Shown: positions 9,788-21,858 of the stretch, one piece after another
How the letters are laid out: each line of letters opens with the position of its first letter
Position numbering within the stretch: the stretch's first letter is position 1
Assembly (NCBI GenBank): GCA_947683625.1
Contig: CANTUR010000673.1
Location: 1 to 64,000, forward strand
DNA length: 64,000 nt
Reading direction: 5' to 3'
Source: Mallotus nudiflorus
Lineage: Eukaryota; Streptophyta; Magnoliopsida; Malpighiales; Euphorbiaceae
Notes under the pieces: model-generated
Database searches by the model: none
The model's input: only the letters and a program-made list of their open reading frames with translations
Told to the model about the DNA's origin: nothing
Made by a program: the position numbers and the translations under genes

Positions 9788-12700
9788 TCAAGACAAACTT
9801 GAGCCATCAATCATACCAAGTTCATGCTTAATAAAATTCAATCTTTTCTCACAAAGAGGTTTGGTAAAGATGTCTGCTAATTGATGATTAGTATCAACAA
9901 AATCAAGAAAAATATCACCATTTTGCACATGATCACGTAAGAAATGATGTCTAATGTCAATATGCTTAGTTCTAGAATGTTGAATGGGATTTTTACTTAG
10001 GTTTATAGCACTTGTATTGTCACATTTAATTAGAATGTGGTTAATATCAATGCCATAGTCCAGAAGTTGTTGTTTTTGCCATAGAACTTGGGTGCAACAA
10101 CAACTAGCCGCCACATATTCTGCTTCAGCGGTGGACAAGGCAACTGAAACTTGTTTCTTACTAAACCAAGAAACTAAGCAATTTCCTAAAATTTGACAAG
10201 TTCCAAAAGTGCTTTTTCTATCTAGTAGGCTACCGGCAAAATCAGCATCAGAATAACTAATCAAGTCAAAGGAAGAACTCCTAGGATACCAAAGTCCTAA
10301 ATTCAATGTACCACAAAGATATTTAAAAATTCTTTTGATAGCATTTAAATGAGACTCTCTAGGACTTGATTGAAATCTAGCACACAAGCAAGTAGCAAAC
10401 ATAATATCAGGTCTACTAGCAGTTAAATAAAGAAGGGATCCGATCATACCTCTAAATTGCTTTTCATCAACCAGTTTACCATTCTTATCCTTATTTAGTT
10501 TGGTTGTTGTGCTCATTGGAGTTTTGCTTGAATTAGCTCCATCCATTCCAAACTTCTTGAGAATGTCCCTTGTATATTTGGTTTGATTAATGAAGATCCC
10601 ATCTTCACATTGCTTGATTTGAAGTCCAAGAAAAAACTTGAGTTCTCCCATCATACTCATCTCAAATTCTCCTTGCATTAGCTTAGAAAATTCCTCACAC
10701 AAGCAATGGTCAGTAGCACCGAAAATAATATCATCAACATAAATTTGAACAATTAATAAATCATGCTTGGATTTCTTTATAAAAAGAGTTGTGTCAACTT
10801 TTCCTTTAGAGAAACCTTTCTTTAGTAAAAAGTTACTCAATCTTTCATACCAAGCTCTTGGAGCTTGTTTCAATCCATACAATGCTTTTGATAATTTAAA
10901 AACATGATTTGGAGAGTTAAAATTTTCAAAACCCGGAGGTTGTTCAACATATACCTCCTCTTCAATAAAACCATTTAAAAATGCACTTTTAACATCCATT
11001 TGATAAAGTTTAAAATTCATGTATGATGCAAATGCAAGTAGCATCCTAATAGCTTCTAACCTTGCAACGGGGGCAAAGGTTTCATCATAATCAATGCCTT
11101 CCTCTTGATTATAACCTTTAGCTACTAGTCTAGCTTTGTTTCTAGTTATGACACCTTGTTCATTCATCTTATTTCTAAACACCCATTTGGTGCCTATAAT
11201 AGGATGATGTTTAGGTCTAGGAACCAAGGTCCAAACCTTATTTCTCTCAAATTGATTTAACTCTTCTTGCATAGCAAGGACCCAAAATTCATCACACAAA
11301 GCATCATCAATATTTTTGGGTTCAATTTGTGAAATGAAGGCTAAATTAACAGTAGATTTTAATTGAGATCTAGTAGTTACCCCTTTTGTAGTGTCACCTA
11401 TAATGAGGTCTTGAGGATGAGCTTTCTTGAATTGTCAATCCTTTGGAAGTTCATCCTTCAATGTAGGTTGAGATGTCTCCTCATTTTCCTTCTTGCTTGG
11501 CTCTTCAAGTTCTAAAGGCTTACTAGCATTTTCTTCTTGTGTTTCCATAATCTCATTGTCACCTACAAGATTATCAACACTACAAACATCCTTTCTAGGA
11601 TCAAGTGAGTTTGATTCATCAAATACCACATGCATTGACTCTTCAACTACTAGAGTTCTCTTATTAAAGACCCTATATGCCTTGCTAGAGATGGAATAGC
11701 CTAGGAAAATTCCTTCATCGGCTTTGGAATCAAATTTTCCAAGATTATCCTTGGTGTTCAATATAAAGCACTTGCATCCAAATACTCTTAGATATGAGAT
11801 TTTGGGTTTTCTATTGTTCCATAGCTCATAAGACGTTTTATTTAAAATTGGTCTTGTAAAAACTCGGTTTGAAATATAACAAGATGTGTTAACAGCTTCC
11901 GCCTAAAAGTATAAAGGCAAATTATACTCATGAAGCATTGTTCTAGCCATTTCCACAAGAGTTCTATTTTTCCTTTCAACTACCCCATTTTGTTGAGGGG
12001 TTATAGGAGATGAAAATGTATGAGAAATACAGTTTTCATTACAATAGTTTTTAAAAAATTCATTTTCAAATTCGGTTCCATGATCACTTCTAATGGATGA
12101 AATACAAAATCCTTTTTCTTTTTGAACTCTTTTTGAAAAATTTTCAAAAGCTTTAAATGCATCATTCTTATGAGCAAGAAAACATACCCAAGTGTATCTA
12201 GAGTAGTCATCAACCAATACATAAGCATAGTGCATTCCACCAAGACTAGTAACTCTTGTTGGTCCAAACAAATCCATATGTATAAGTTCAAGTGGTCTAG
12301 AGGTGGACACTACATTTTTTAGCTTAAATGAGGACTTGGATTGTTTTCCCTTTTGACAAGCATCAGAAGGTTTATCTTTAGTGAATTCAAGCTTAGGTAA
12401 ACCAAGTACAAGTTCATGTTTACAAAGATCATTTAAAAGCTCAAAATTTACATGTCCTAATCTTCTATGCCATGTCCATGTGTCATGGGAGATAGACACT
12501 AAGCATTTTATGTCTTTTCTATCAATTTTATTCAAATCAATGACATAAACATTGTCTATTCTTTCACCACTAAAAATAATTTTATTTTCATCAAGACTAC
12601 TAACAAAGCAATTTTTAGGATAAAAAGTTACTTTATTTCCCATGTCACATAGTTGACTTATGCTAAGAAGATTGTGTTTAAGACCATCAACAAACAACAC

Positions 12701-12910
12701 ATGATGTATAGATAAGGATTGAGGATTACCTATTTCTCCAATGCCAATAATTTTTCCTTTTGCATTATCTTCGAAAGTAACGTGTCCTCCATCCTTAGCA
12801 TCAAGTTTATTGAATTGCTCTTTGTCTCCTGTCATGTGCCTTGAACATCCACTATCGAGATACCACTTGCTTTTTGTTCTTGTGGATTTCAAGCACATCT
12901 ACACAATACA
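9788..12910 (-). pseudogene. pol: Sirevirus pol: protease, integrase, RT, RNase H (two internal stops)
   Basis: One reading frame runs from about 12898 to 9788, broken only by TAG at 11903-11905 and TGA at 11435-11437. Domains in order: aspartic protease (DSGCSRHMTG near the start); integrase with a zinc region that has HRRLGH but SDAC where CDAC is usual, and a catalytic core with HMDLFGP, IRSDHGTEF and VVERKNRT; a linker; reverse transcriptase with KARLVAKGYNQ, QMDVKSAFLNG and the active-site IYVDDIIFGAT; RNase H with ALSTAEAEY and TKHIDIRHHF. The RT-RNase H part (11299-9788) is a 503-codon intact stretch. The protein would normally be cleaved from gag-pol inside virus-like particles and copy and integrate the element. 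Both stops replace conserved Trp positions. Confidence 0.93.
11435..11905 (-). pseudogene. Integrase C-terminus to RT linker, bounded by two nonsense codons
   Basis: Part of the pol frame between TAG (11903-11905) and TGA (11435-11437). It contains the integrase C-terminal module (DSKADEGIFLGYS, YRVFNKRT, VVFDES), then a Glu/Ser-rich linker before RT. Both stops lie at sites where Copia proteins have Trp, and each differs from TGG by one G-to-A change on the coding strand. Confidence 0.85.
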
Positions 12911-12912
12911 AT

Positions 12913-13375
12913 TTAAGTGTTCTTTTGGACCCAAACCTTTCTTGGTCTAGGTTGGTTAGTTTTAAGATAATCCGTAGGAAGTAAGTTCATATGCAGTTTT
13001 CTATAAAAACACACATTATTGGTATGTCCTTTAATCATGCAATATGAACATACAATATTTTTAAATTTATTTCTCCTAGAATGAAATGCTTTCCTAGTGT
13101 GTGCAGCATGCCTTTGGTGTTGTGTGTATCTTTTGTTATTATTTTGTGACATTGAGTGAGACATACATTGGCAATGGTGATGAGCATTTTGATAAGTTTG
13201 TGCAATATGTTTATGTGCATTGTGTTGTGCAACATGCCTATTACAATTATGTCTAGTGTACATATAAGCATGCTTAGGTTGAGGTGCTCTAGTTTGAGAC
13301 TTACCTCTTTGTGTTAATGAAGGGATATGAGATTTTTCCTTGTTATTTAACACATGAGATTTTTTAGCTTGATCT
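12913..13375 (-). pseudogene. Sirevirus gag-pol junction segment with a second zinc knuckle
   Basis: An open frame of about 150 codons, shifted against the gag frame near 13375 and against pol near 12910. It is rich in His, Asn and Gln and ends with a CCHC knuckle, CSYCMIKGHTNNVC (C-X2-C-X4-H-X4-C). A second knuckle far downstream of the first fits Sirevirus gag. The shift near 13375 looks like a one-base indel, since the GAG/ATCAAGC region reads well in both frames on each side. Confidence 0.7.
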
Positions 13376-14927
13376 CATTTGAGGTTGAAGGAGTAGAATC
13401 ATGTGAAGCTTTAATAAAAGGAATATGTGATGAGGATGATGAAGACATTCCATTTTTATATCCAATTCCATATGTATCTCCATGAAATTTTTGAGAGTCA
13501 AGAAGACTATCTAAAGTTTCTTTTCCTCTCTTAAATTTAGCAATGGAATTTTTTAATTCTAAGACTTCCTTAGAAAGCTTATGATTTTCATCATTTGCTT
13601 TCTTAAGTTGGTCTTCCAAAGAATTACAATATTTAGCATCACTTACAAGTTTTTCATTTGATGCAACAAGTTTAGCAAAATCAATTTTTAAACATTCAAA
13701 ATCCTTATTTAAGCTAGCTAACTCATGTTTATATTTTTTCTTCTTAGATAACAAACTTTTGCATTTAGCAAGCAATTTGCTCACAATAGAGCTCTCATCA
13801 TCATCATCATGATCATCACAATATTCATCACAATCATCAAAAGAGGAGTAAGAAGTGGATGGTACCTCATTTTCGTTTTCAATGGCCATGAAGCAAAGAT
13901 TGGCAACTTCTTGTTGTTCCTCTTCCTCTTCGGATTCGGAGGAATCATCCTAAGTAGCTTTGAATGCCTTTTTCTTATCTTTTGCTCCCTTGCTCTTGAA
14001 TTTGAGTTTGGGACATTCATTTCTAATGTGTCCTGATTTCTTGCATTCATAGCAAGTAACCTCTTTTATTTTCTTCCTCCCATCTCCTTCGAACTTCTTG
14101 TTGAAGTCCCTTGTTCTTGAGAAATTTTTCTTTCTTAAGAACTTCTTGAAGTTCTTAGTGAGCATGGCAATGTCACCATCTTCATCACTAGAATCTTTAA
14201 TGCTTTCCTCTTCACTATCTTCTTGAAGAGCTTTTAGAGCAATGCTCTTTTTCTTTTCTTCTTTCTCTTCTTGTTCTTCACCTTTTTGCTTGATGGTGAG
14301 CTCATGTGTCAAGAGCTTACCAATGAGCACATCGGTTGATAGAGTGGAGAGGTCTTGAGCTTCCTCAATTGAGCTAACACGAGATTCCCAATCCTTCTTA
14401 GGTAGGATTCTTAGAATCTTGTTGTTTACCTCTTCCTTGGAGAAATGTTTTCCAAGTTTCTTGAGGGTTATGAGGAGAGCATTGAGACGGTTTGTCATCT
14501 CCGTGATTGATTCTTGAGGCTTCATTTTGAAGAGTTCATATTCATACATATGAAGTTGAACCTTCTTGCTTCTCACTTGAATGTTGCCTTCATAGTGATT
14601 CTCCAAGGTCTCCCACATTTCTTTAGCTGAAATGCAATGTTGAAGCTTGCCTCCTTCTTCTCTTGTCATGGAGGAGACTAGAGTAATCATAGCCTTTTTA
14701 TTTTTATGATTTTCTTCCTTTTGATCAACACTCCATTGGCTTCTTGCAAGTGTAGTTACCACACCATCAATGATAGTTGTAGGTGGTTCCCAACCTCTTA
14801 GGACAATATCCCAAAGTTTGATGGAATCACAATCAAGATATAATTCCATTTTGAATTTCCAATGTGGATAGTCACTACCATCAAAGAATGGTCTAAGAGA
14901 AGAGATGTTTTGTGATTCACTCCCCAT
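13347..14927 (-). pseudogene. gag: Sirevirus gag (one in-frame stop)
   Basis: Gag, the capsid/nucleocapsid precursor, starts at the ATG at 14927 (MGSESQN...). Order: an N-terminal FDGSDYPHWK motif and a UBN2/retrotran_gag-type helical region (residues about 50-180), a Glu/Lys-rich linker, a zinc knuckle CYECKKSGHIRNEC, then a TAG at 13950-13952. The same frame continues to 13347 with an acidic patch (poly-Glu, then Asp-rich near 13800-13860) and a coiled-coil-like Lys/Leu/Glu-rich stretch. The TAG is one transition from TGG. Large two-part gag proteins with coiled coils are typical of Sireviruses. Confidence 0.9.
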
Positions 14928-14964
14928 GATCTTGTATTCTAGCAATAAAGTACCTAGAATTCAA

Positions 14965-14976
14965 GCTCTGATACCA
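14965..14976 (-). promoter_or_regulatory. Primer binding site (initiator tRNA-Met)
   Basis: The minus strand reads TGGTATCAGAGC, complementary to the 3' end of plant initiator tRNA-Met, two bases inside the 5' LTR. It fixes element orientation and would prime minus-strand DNA synthesis. Confidence 0.93.
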
Positions 14977-14978
14977 AA

Positions 14979-16478
14979 TGAAAAGAGTCCTAGAGGGGGG
15001 GGTGAATAGGACTATGAAATAAAAATGAGAAATTAAAAGAATTCTTTGTAAGAATTAAATAGAAGTTGAGAAGGAAGAATGAAGAACACAAAGATTTAAG
15101 GAGTTCGGATTCAATAACAATCCTACGTCTCCACCTAACTTATCCCCAAGTTAGGATTTTTAATCACCCACAATCTTATTCACAGGATTAAGATTATACA
15201 AGAGTTTTATGGCTCACTCTTATAACCTTACAACATGAGTTTTCAAGGCTCACTCAAAAAACCAAAACCCAAGTGTTTCAATGGACAACACTTAAACCAA
15301 TTCCTTTAGAAATAAATCTCACTTCCCTTCTAATCTAACCCAAGATTTAAGATGAAGAGAAATTCTATTTCTAACACACACCCAACTCTCACAAGAGTTA
15401 TACAAACAAAGAATTATTTAAGAGAATTTGAGAGCTCAATGAAAGCTTAAGAGATAATAAAATGAAAAAACAAGTTGCTTCACTTCCATTCAGCTCTATA
15501 GGTATTTATACTAAAAAAAATATAGCTGTTGGAGGTGCAAATGATGTATCCAACGTCTATATTTTGAATTATTGAGACTGATGCTGTCAGACAGCTATTC
15601 ATGGATTGAAACCGTAATTGGCTCCTCAGGACATTTGAATTTGCCCACACTTTCTTCATAAAAGTTGTAGATATTTGAATTATCTTTCCATATCAACTTT
15701 AATCACCTAAATTTGACTTCTGTAGCTTAATATATGTCCAAAATACTAAGGATTATGCAATCTGTAATGCAGACTATGGTCAGACAGCTATACCCAAATT
15801 GAAGCCGTGATTTGCTCATGAAGAAATTTGAATTTGCTCATACTTTCTTCATGAAAGCTGTAGATATTTGAATTATCTTTCCATAAAATTTTGAATCACT
15901 TAAATTTGACTTCTTTAGCTCAGGATATGTCCAAATTACTGAGGATTGTGCAATCTGAAATGCAGAATACTGTCAGACAGCTATACACAAGTTGAAGCCG
16001 TGATCTACTCCTGAATAAATTTTAATTTTCCCATATTTTCTTCATAAAAGTTGTATATATTTGACTTATATTTTCATATCATTTTGAATCACCTTAATTG
16101 GACTTCTGTAACTCAAGATATGTCCAAAATACTAAGAGATGTGCAGTCTGAGATGGCAGACTTATACGTGAATTTCAACTCAAAATTTGCATAACCAAAT
16201 GAACTTGGATTTTCACAAAAAAGCCCAATTCAGAAAGCTCAAGATGTCTGCTTCAAATGTTAAGAAGCCCATTTTCTCATTTAAGAGCTCTAAATATGTC
16301 AAAAACCTTCTTCAATCTCAGAGGTTCAATCAGCCCGAAAAGTCACTATACATCCAAAAGTGTATATGCTTGGTATATGTTTGGTATATAATTCCCTACA
16401 CACTTAATTGAAATTATTAGTATAAAATTTGTTTATCAAAGTCCAAAATTAGGAGTTTGATCATGCAAATGGTCAACA
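14979..16478 (-). repeat. 5' LTR of the Sirevirus-type element
   Basis: 1500 bp, the upstream LTR for minus-strand transcription. It carries the same three-unit 193-bp array (about 15586-16165). The right target duplication AAAAT follows at 16479-16483. Confidence 0.95.
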
Positions 16479-16483
16479 AAAAT

Positions 16484-18400
16484 AGTCCATAATATTATAA
16501 TATCAAAATCTCAAGGGATCTCAATAACATTAATCATAATATAATAACTAAATGTAATATAATGACACAGCTTCATGAAATAATTCATCATAAGAGTATT
16601 ACTAGAGTAAACTACATATATAACAACGATATCAGATATATATGGACCCACACTATACTGAAAGCAAATAATAACGTCAATATGCATACAACATCTAAGT
16701 GTGATAAAACTTAAGCCTATATATATATCATTTTCATTAAATTCTCCCGATTGCCAAACCATAGACAAAATATGTATCCGGCCCTAAGCAATAGCTATAG
16801 ATATATTTTAGGCATGGTCTTACATCTACCAGAAAAGATGTGCATCTGGCCCCAGGTTTCAGCTATGCACACTTCAAAATATATGCATCTGGCCTCCTTG
16901 TAAGGCTTTATATTTTCACTAGCAATCATATACAATGACAGTCATTTTACTCTTCATTTCAATAAAAATTTTACTTAACATACATGTATATTCATGGTTA
17001 CATGTATGCTGTTCACTTGAATTGCATGCCTATCAGAGACCCATAATAATCCTCAATTTTAGCATGTTCACATTTGTATATGATTATCATTGATCAATTA
17101 ACATGCCATTAAGATTCCATAGCCTAACCCCACCATTTTCTTAACCAAAATTCCATTAACCCAGATATAATAACTCTACTAAGCCAGATTCACAGGGAAA
17201 AATTTAAGAAATTCCTGAGAATTGTAGGGAAGGAATTGGAAGCTCAAAATTTATACAATATTAGATATATGTGTCTAGTATTTGGCATAAAAATTTTACT
17301 TTAATTTGATTACGACAAAGAAATTTATAGAGGTCAAATCATAATCAGCCCAATTACTCAAATAGATTGAGCATTAAAAAGTATGGCTTCATTCATCCAT
17401 CATACAAGCTAAAACAACCCTAATGCAAACCTAATTACAGATGACTCTTCAAGGTTTCTATAGGATCAACATTCACCTCATTTGGAGTTGTATAGACAAG
17501 GTTATGGTCTTTTGAAGTTCACTACACCTACTCAATAGATTGTCAACTTGACAGAATTCATAGGGTGCAATAAAAAATTCATCCAAAATTCTATGATTTA
17601 TCTCTTAAATAAAATTCTCTAGATTTAAACTTTTATGTATCTAGAGTAGTTTAAAATTGGTTTTACACCAATTAGATTTGTATAAAAGGAGCAACATTAA
17701 TACTAATTGAGCATGGTCAAACTGTCTATAGATTTTGTGCACTAAAATGTGTAGTTTTTCTTATTTATAAAAAATTTGTAAGGGACACCTTCAGGTTTCT
17801 ATAAACATAAATTTCATCTCATTTTAAGTTATAGAGCTTCAAATATGCCTCACAAACTTTTACTGTTCATGGGTACATAGAATTTTTGAAACTTCTATGG
17901 TACATCTTTTGTTCTTAGATAAATTTTCACCAAGTATAAACCAATATTTACATACATTTTACACAAATCATACTTAAACAATTAACTCCAGTAAGTAATT
18001 ATAGAAACATTAAATTGTAGAATTTTTCAAGAATCAAAATTCAACAAAATAAAGAGTTATAAGGAAATAATATTTTTAGAAGTAAGTATAAGTTTGATTT
18101 TCACTCACCCAACAAAAGGATATGCAAAAAAAAAAAAAAAAAAGAGAGCTTAATCTAACAAAAGATAAGTAAAATTCCATTCACCTTTGCTAGAACTCGT
18201 TCCTCCCTTTCTCTTCATTTTTTTTCCTTACTAAACATCCAATGGAGATTTTTATCTCCAAATTATTGGATAAGTATTACATCTCCTCCAAAGGATAATT
18301 ATGGCCTTATGCCACAATAAGAGTGACACATGTACTCTCTTTTTTAGTCTTTAAATTAATTAATTTTTTTCTTAGTCCCTAAGTTTTTTTAGTTAGCGCG

Positions 18401-18441
<41 letters not shown>

Positions 18442-18620
18442 CTCAATTTCACTCCTCAAACTTCCTTGCCTTCCCTTTTCTTTAACCATCTCTTTCTAAT
18501 TTCTTCAAATTTATTCATACCAAGAAATTTAATTCTCAATGCTTCCTTATCCTGAATCTTAATGGCTCTATAATTATAATCATCCTTAATTACAATGCTC
18601 TTGAGGGTACGGATGTTACA
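16484..18620 (-). mobile_element. Probable older LTR, minus orientation
   Basis: The minus strand starting at 18620 reads TGTAACATCCGTACCC, the TGTAACA-type start common in plant Gypsy LTRs. About 2.1 kb of ORF-free, AT-rich sequence follows, cut at 16479 by the Sirevirus insertion. The segment has a CA/TA microsatellite and repeated GGCC-containing blocks near 16770-16900 (ATCTGGCC). No partner LTR is seen in the window. Confidence 0.42.
18402..18440. repeat. (CA)n/(TA)n microsatellite
   Basis: About 13 CA repeats run directly into 6 TA repeats. Confidence 0.9.
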
Positions 18621-18704
18621 GACAGTGTAATAGAAGTTAGTTATTAAAGAATGTAATATGTATATTGACGGTAATGAGAGAATGAATTAATCTTTCGTTG
18701 TCCT

Positions 18705-18850
18705 TTAAGAGTAGTTAAAGTGGTAAAATATGTAAACATTTTGTTGAAGAGAGCGGAGTTTGAACCCCACTTTTCTTGTAGTGTTCAAAATTAATCATTT
18801 GTTATTCAAAAATTAATCTTTCGAAATTTTATATTGATTGTGGAATGTGG
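18705..18850 (+). mobile_element. Possible tRNA-derived SINE
   Basis: TAGTTAAAGTGGT (18712-18724) resembles a pol III A box and GGAGTTTGAACCCC (18755-18768) a degenerate B box, with tRNA-like spacing. The rest of 18621-19313 shows no gene. The 3' tail and target duplication were not identified, so this is only a candidate. Confidence 0.28.
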
Positions 18851-19825
18851 ATGTTTTAATTATATGGGTTAGCACATACATTTTTATAAAATTATTATAA
18901 TTTTATGAATGGATGAATTATATCTCTAAACCCTATATTTATTTTATATAATTGTAAAAACAATTTCATTTTGAAGAGTTTGATACAGAATAAAATATGT
19001 TCCACTTGACCATTTTAAAATCAACAGTCGCAATTTGCTTTTTTTTTTTTAAACATACTAAAAACAAGCAAAAATGTTTTATTTGAGATGTAGAAATTAA
19101 ATAAAATCTCTTCCATTGCATGTGCACACTAAAGACTCATCCAATGCTTTATTTTAGAAAATGATGAACTGGCTCTTTCTTTTTTTTAGGGGGGTTGGTA
19201 CAATAAATATTTTTTTATTTTAATTTTTTTGTTGGTTACAAAATAGGGTAAGAGCCAAGAGAACTAAAGTGAAAGCTAACTAATAATAAGGAGATCATAA
19301 CTAATGCCTAAAGTGTAATATCTCGAGTTTTTAGATATTTTTAAACTGCATCGGGATATGCAGTGTTAATAATTTTTGTACATATTTATGATATTTTTAT
19401 GAGTTTGATATTTATTAAAGCTAATTTTAATTATTTTTAATTATTTTAAGAGTTTTACGTAAAATTTTCCCGGGAATTTTATTTTCGGGGAAATTAACAC
19501 GTAAATAATTTAATATTAATTATTTTGACTAGTTTTACGAATTTACATGAACTCATACATAATTTTATAATGCTAAATAAAATGTATGTATGTACATTTA
19601 TTTAAATTAAATTAGGGATTAATTAATTAAATTAATTTTTAATATTTAGTTTTAATATTAATTAATTAATTATATATGTGTATATATTATTAAAATGTGT
19701 GTGTGGTGAGTATTTATTGTGTGTGTGATATTATATAATATTATAATATAAAGTATAGTTATATATATATACATATATATACATATTTATTTATCAAAAA
19801 TAAGAGTTTGACATATTTACAACTT

Positions 19826-20110
19826 TGCCATTCTTCCCCTCCAAAACGCCCGATGCCATTTTCTCCTCCTTCACCGCTACAATTTCTGTTCTCTCACCGG
19901 CGGAGTGCCTCCCAGCCATCTTCCTCCTTCCCAAGCTCCTTCCGCCGCCTTCTCTTCCTTCTCCGGCACCGTTTGAAGCATGTTTTGGCCGGAAGACCGA
20001 AACTCCCACTCAACTCCAATCGACGTGATTCCGGCCACCGTTTTTGACACCGCCAGTATCTATCTTCTCCTTGAGCTCTGGTGCGTGTGATTCCAAGCTT
20101 TTTTTCCACT
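19826..20110 (+). promoter_or_regulatory. G+C-rich leader island within LTR A
   Basis: About 280 bp, clearly richer in C+G than the surrounding AT-rich LTR, preceded by TATATATATACATATA runs that could serve as TATA elements. Short frames rich in Pro, Ser and Arg exist on both strands but are not conserved as proteins between the LTR copies. The island recurs in LTR B (about 27060-27310) and in both LTRs of the complete element (about 52090-52230 and 60170-60340). It is probably the transcription start region and 5' leader. Confidence 0.5.
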
Positions 20111-21768
20111 TAAAATGGTCTATATTTCCCTAGGTTTTGATTTTTCAATTTCGGCCTATTAGGGTTCTTGAATTTTTTGAACTTCAATTTGATTGATTCA
20201 AGTAAACTCCCTTCACAAACTTTGATCCTTGTAGCTTAATATACATGTGGTAATTTTTTTAGAATTTATTTTGATTTTTGTGAATTTTTTATTATTTTAT
20301 TAATATTTTCTAATTTTCGAAAATTAATTAATTAAATTATGAAATTATGTTTTATGGTAATTATAGGTGTTGAAATGCATTTTAGAAATTTATTGGTAAT
20401 TTTTGTGAGTTTTATATATTTATTTGGAATTTATTAAGTTTATGTGATTTTGAAAAATTAGGTTAATTATGTGTTTAATTGAAATTAATTGGTTAATTGA
20501 GTATATTTATTGATATTATTGAATTATATGTTGATAAAATTAATTTTGAGTAATTATATTATTTTTGGTGAATTTTTTATTAATTTTAGTGAATTTATAT
20601 ATAGGGGTATTTTGGTAATTTCATACTAGATTGGTTAAAAATGTAATTAAATTGGTTTTACTAGTTATTTATGGTATAAAAAAGATTTCTACAAATTATT
20701 TAGTATTTTTAACTAATTAAAACTATTTTTCGTAAATTATTTTCAAATTATATATATAATATACGATTTTTCTAAATAAATGAGTTTTTATCGGTTTTTA
20801 ACATGTTTTAGAGTTAATTATGTAATTTGGATTGATAAAATTTATTTTTATTATTAAAAGGCATATTCGGTATTTCTGTGTTATTTTATGAATTGTGAAC
20901 CTCGATCGGTGAATTGTAGTTTGGAGTCCGACCGAGGGATTGTGGTTGTGTTATGTGTTTATTTCGAAGTGTGTTTTCTTTGCAGGACCGACTCTACTAT
21001 TTAATTAGAGAGATTTCCATTTTACAGGGGAGGTTCTGCCGGATTTTTAGTAGAATTCTCGTAAAACGTGATGTCCGATCGAATTCTGATTCTAATTCTG
21101 TGTCTAGTATTCTAGATCGAGTTTCTAGAAAATTTCCATTAGATTTATTCTGATTTCTTGTATCGTTTGTTTGTTTAGTTGCGCCGAGACCGAGGCCTAG
21201 TAGACCAGGCCCATCAGACCTGTCTTGTGGAGCGCAATAAATAGTGAGTTATTATTCTATATATACTTGTATTAGGATTGCATGTTTTAAAAATGTATGA
21301 TTTAATTTGTAAATTATGGATAAATGGTTTAATTATTGCCTAGACTTATTCTTGGTATATTATTAGTATATTATTGGCATATTTTAAATTATATGCATGT
21401 TTTATTAATGAATTATACCTAAAATGTTTTTAAGTATATTTCTGGTTTATTTCCAATTTATTTTATAAGCAAATTGAATTTATTCAACATGTATATACTT
21501 GAAATATACCTGGTTTATTTTTGGTATATTTCTAGTATATATATGGTTTATGTTGTTATTTTATTTAATATCATGCATCGTTTGTTTTATGAATGTATGT
21601 TTTATATAATAATGAAGGATATCAATAGAACATGCTACCTAGTGGGCAGCACTAGGACCGAGTACGTACCGGTACGCTGATAGCATTTAGGCCATATTGC
21701 TAACCTATTTTTGGATTATGATCGGATTAATTTATTTGATGTGTGATGTGATTTGAGTGTGATTGTTG

Positions 21769-21858
21769 GAGCTCGGTTGACCAAGTGTCTCGGGGCCAAT
21801 CACACTGACAGTCAGACTATTAGAGCTCGGTTGACTTAGTGTCTCGGGGCCAGTCTAT
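21769..21858 (+). repeat. Two-copy internal repeat of the LTR family
   Basis: AGCTCGGTTGAC(C/T)(A/T)AGTGTC followed by TCGGGGCCA(A/G)TC occurs twice, about 55-60 bp apart. LTR B and the left LTR of the complete element also have two copies; the right LTR (58360-58510) has three. Confidence 0.75.

Larger units (their letters stand above)
6540..16478 (-). mobile_element. Complete Sirevirus-type Ty1/Copia LTR retrotransposon
   Basis: A 9939-bp element on the minus strand. Two direct LTRs of about 1.5 kb (6540-8041, 14979-16478) begin TG and end CA in plus orientation. AAAAT flanks both sides (6535-6539, 16479-16483), an exact 5-bp target-site duplication. The 5' LTR (right) is followed by a TGGTATCAGAGC primer site, then gag, protease, integrase, reverse transcriptase and RNase H in Copia order, and a long non-coding segment with repeated polypurine tracts before the 3' LTR. 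Large size, long gag with two zinc knuckles, PPT clusters and RT sequence all point to the Sirevirus/Maximus lineage. Gag-pol is interrupted by three nonsense codons and two frameshifts, so it is not autonomous as read. Confidence 0.95.

Noticed and set aside
18705..18850. A real tRNA gene
   Set aside because: No cloverleaf can be drawn; only box-like motifs are present.
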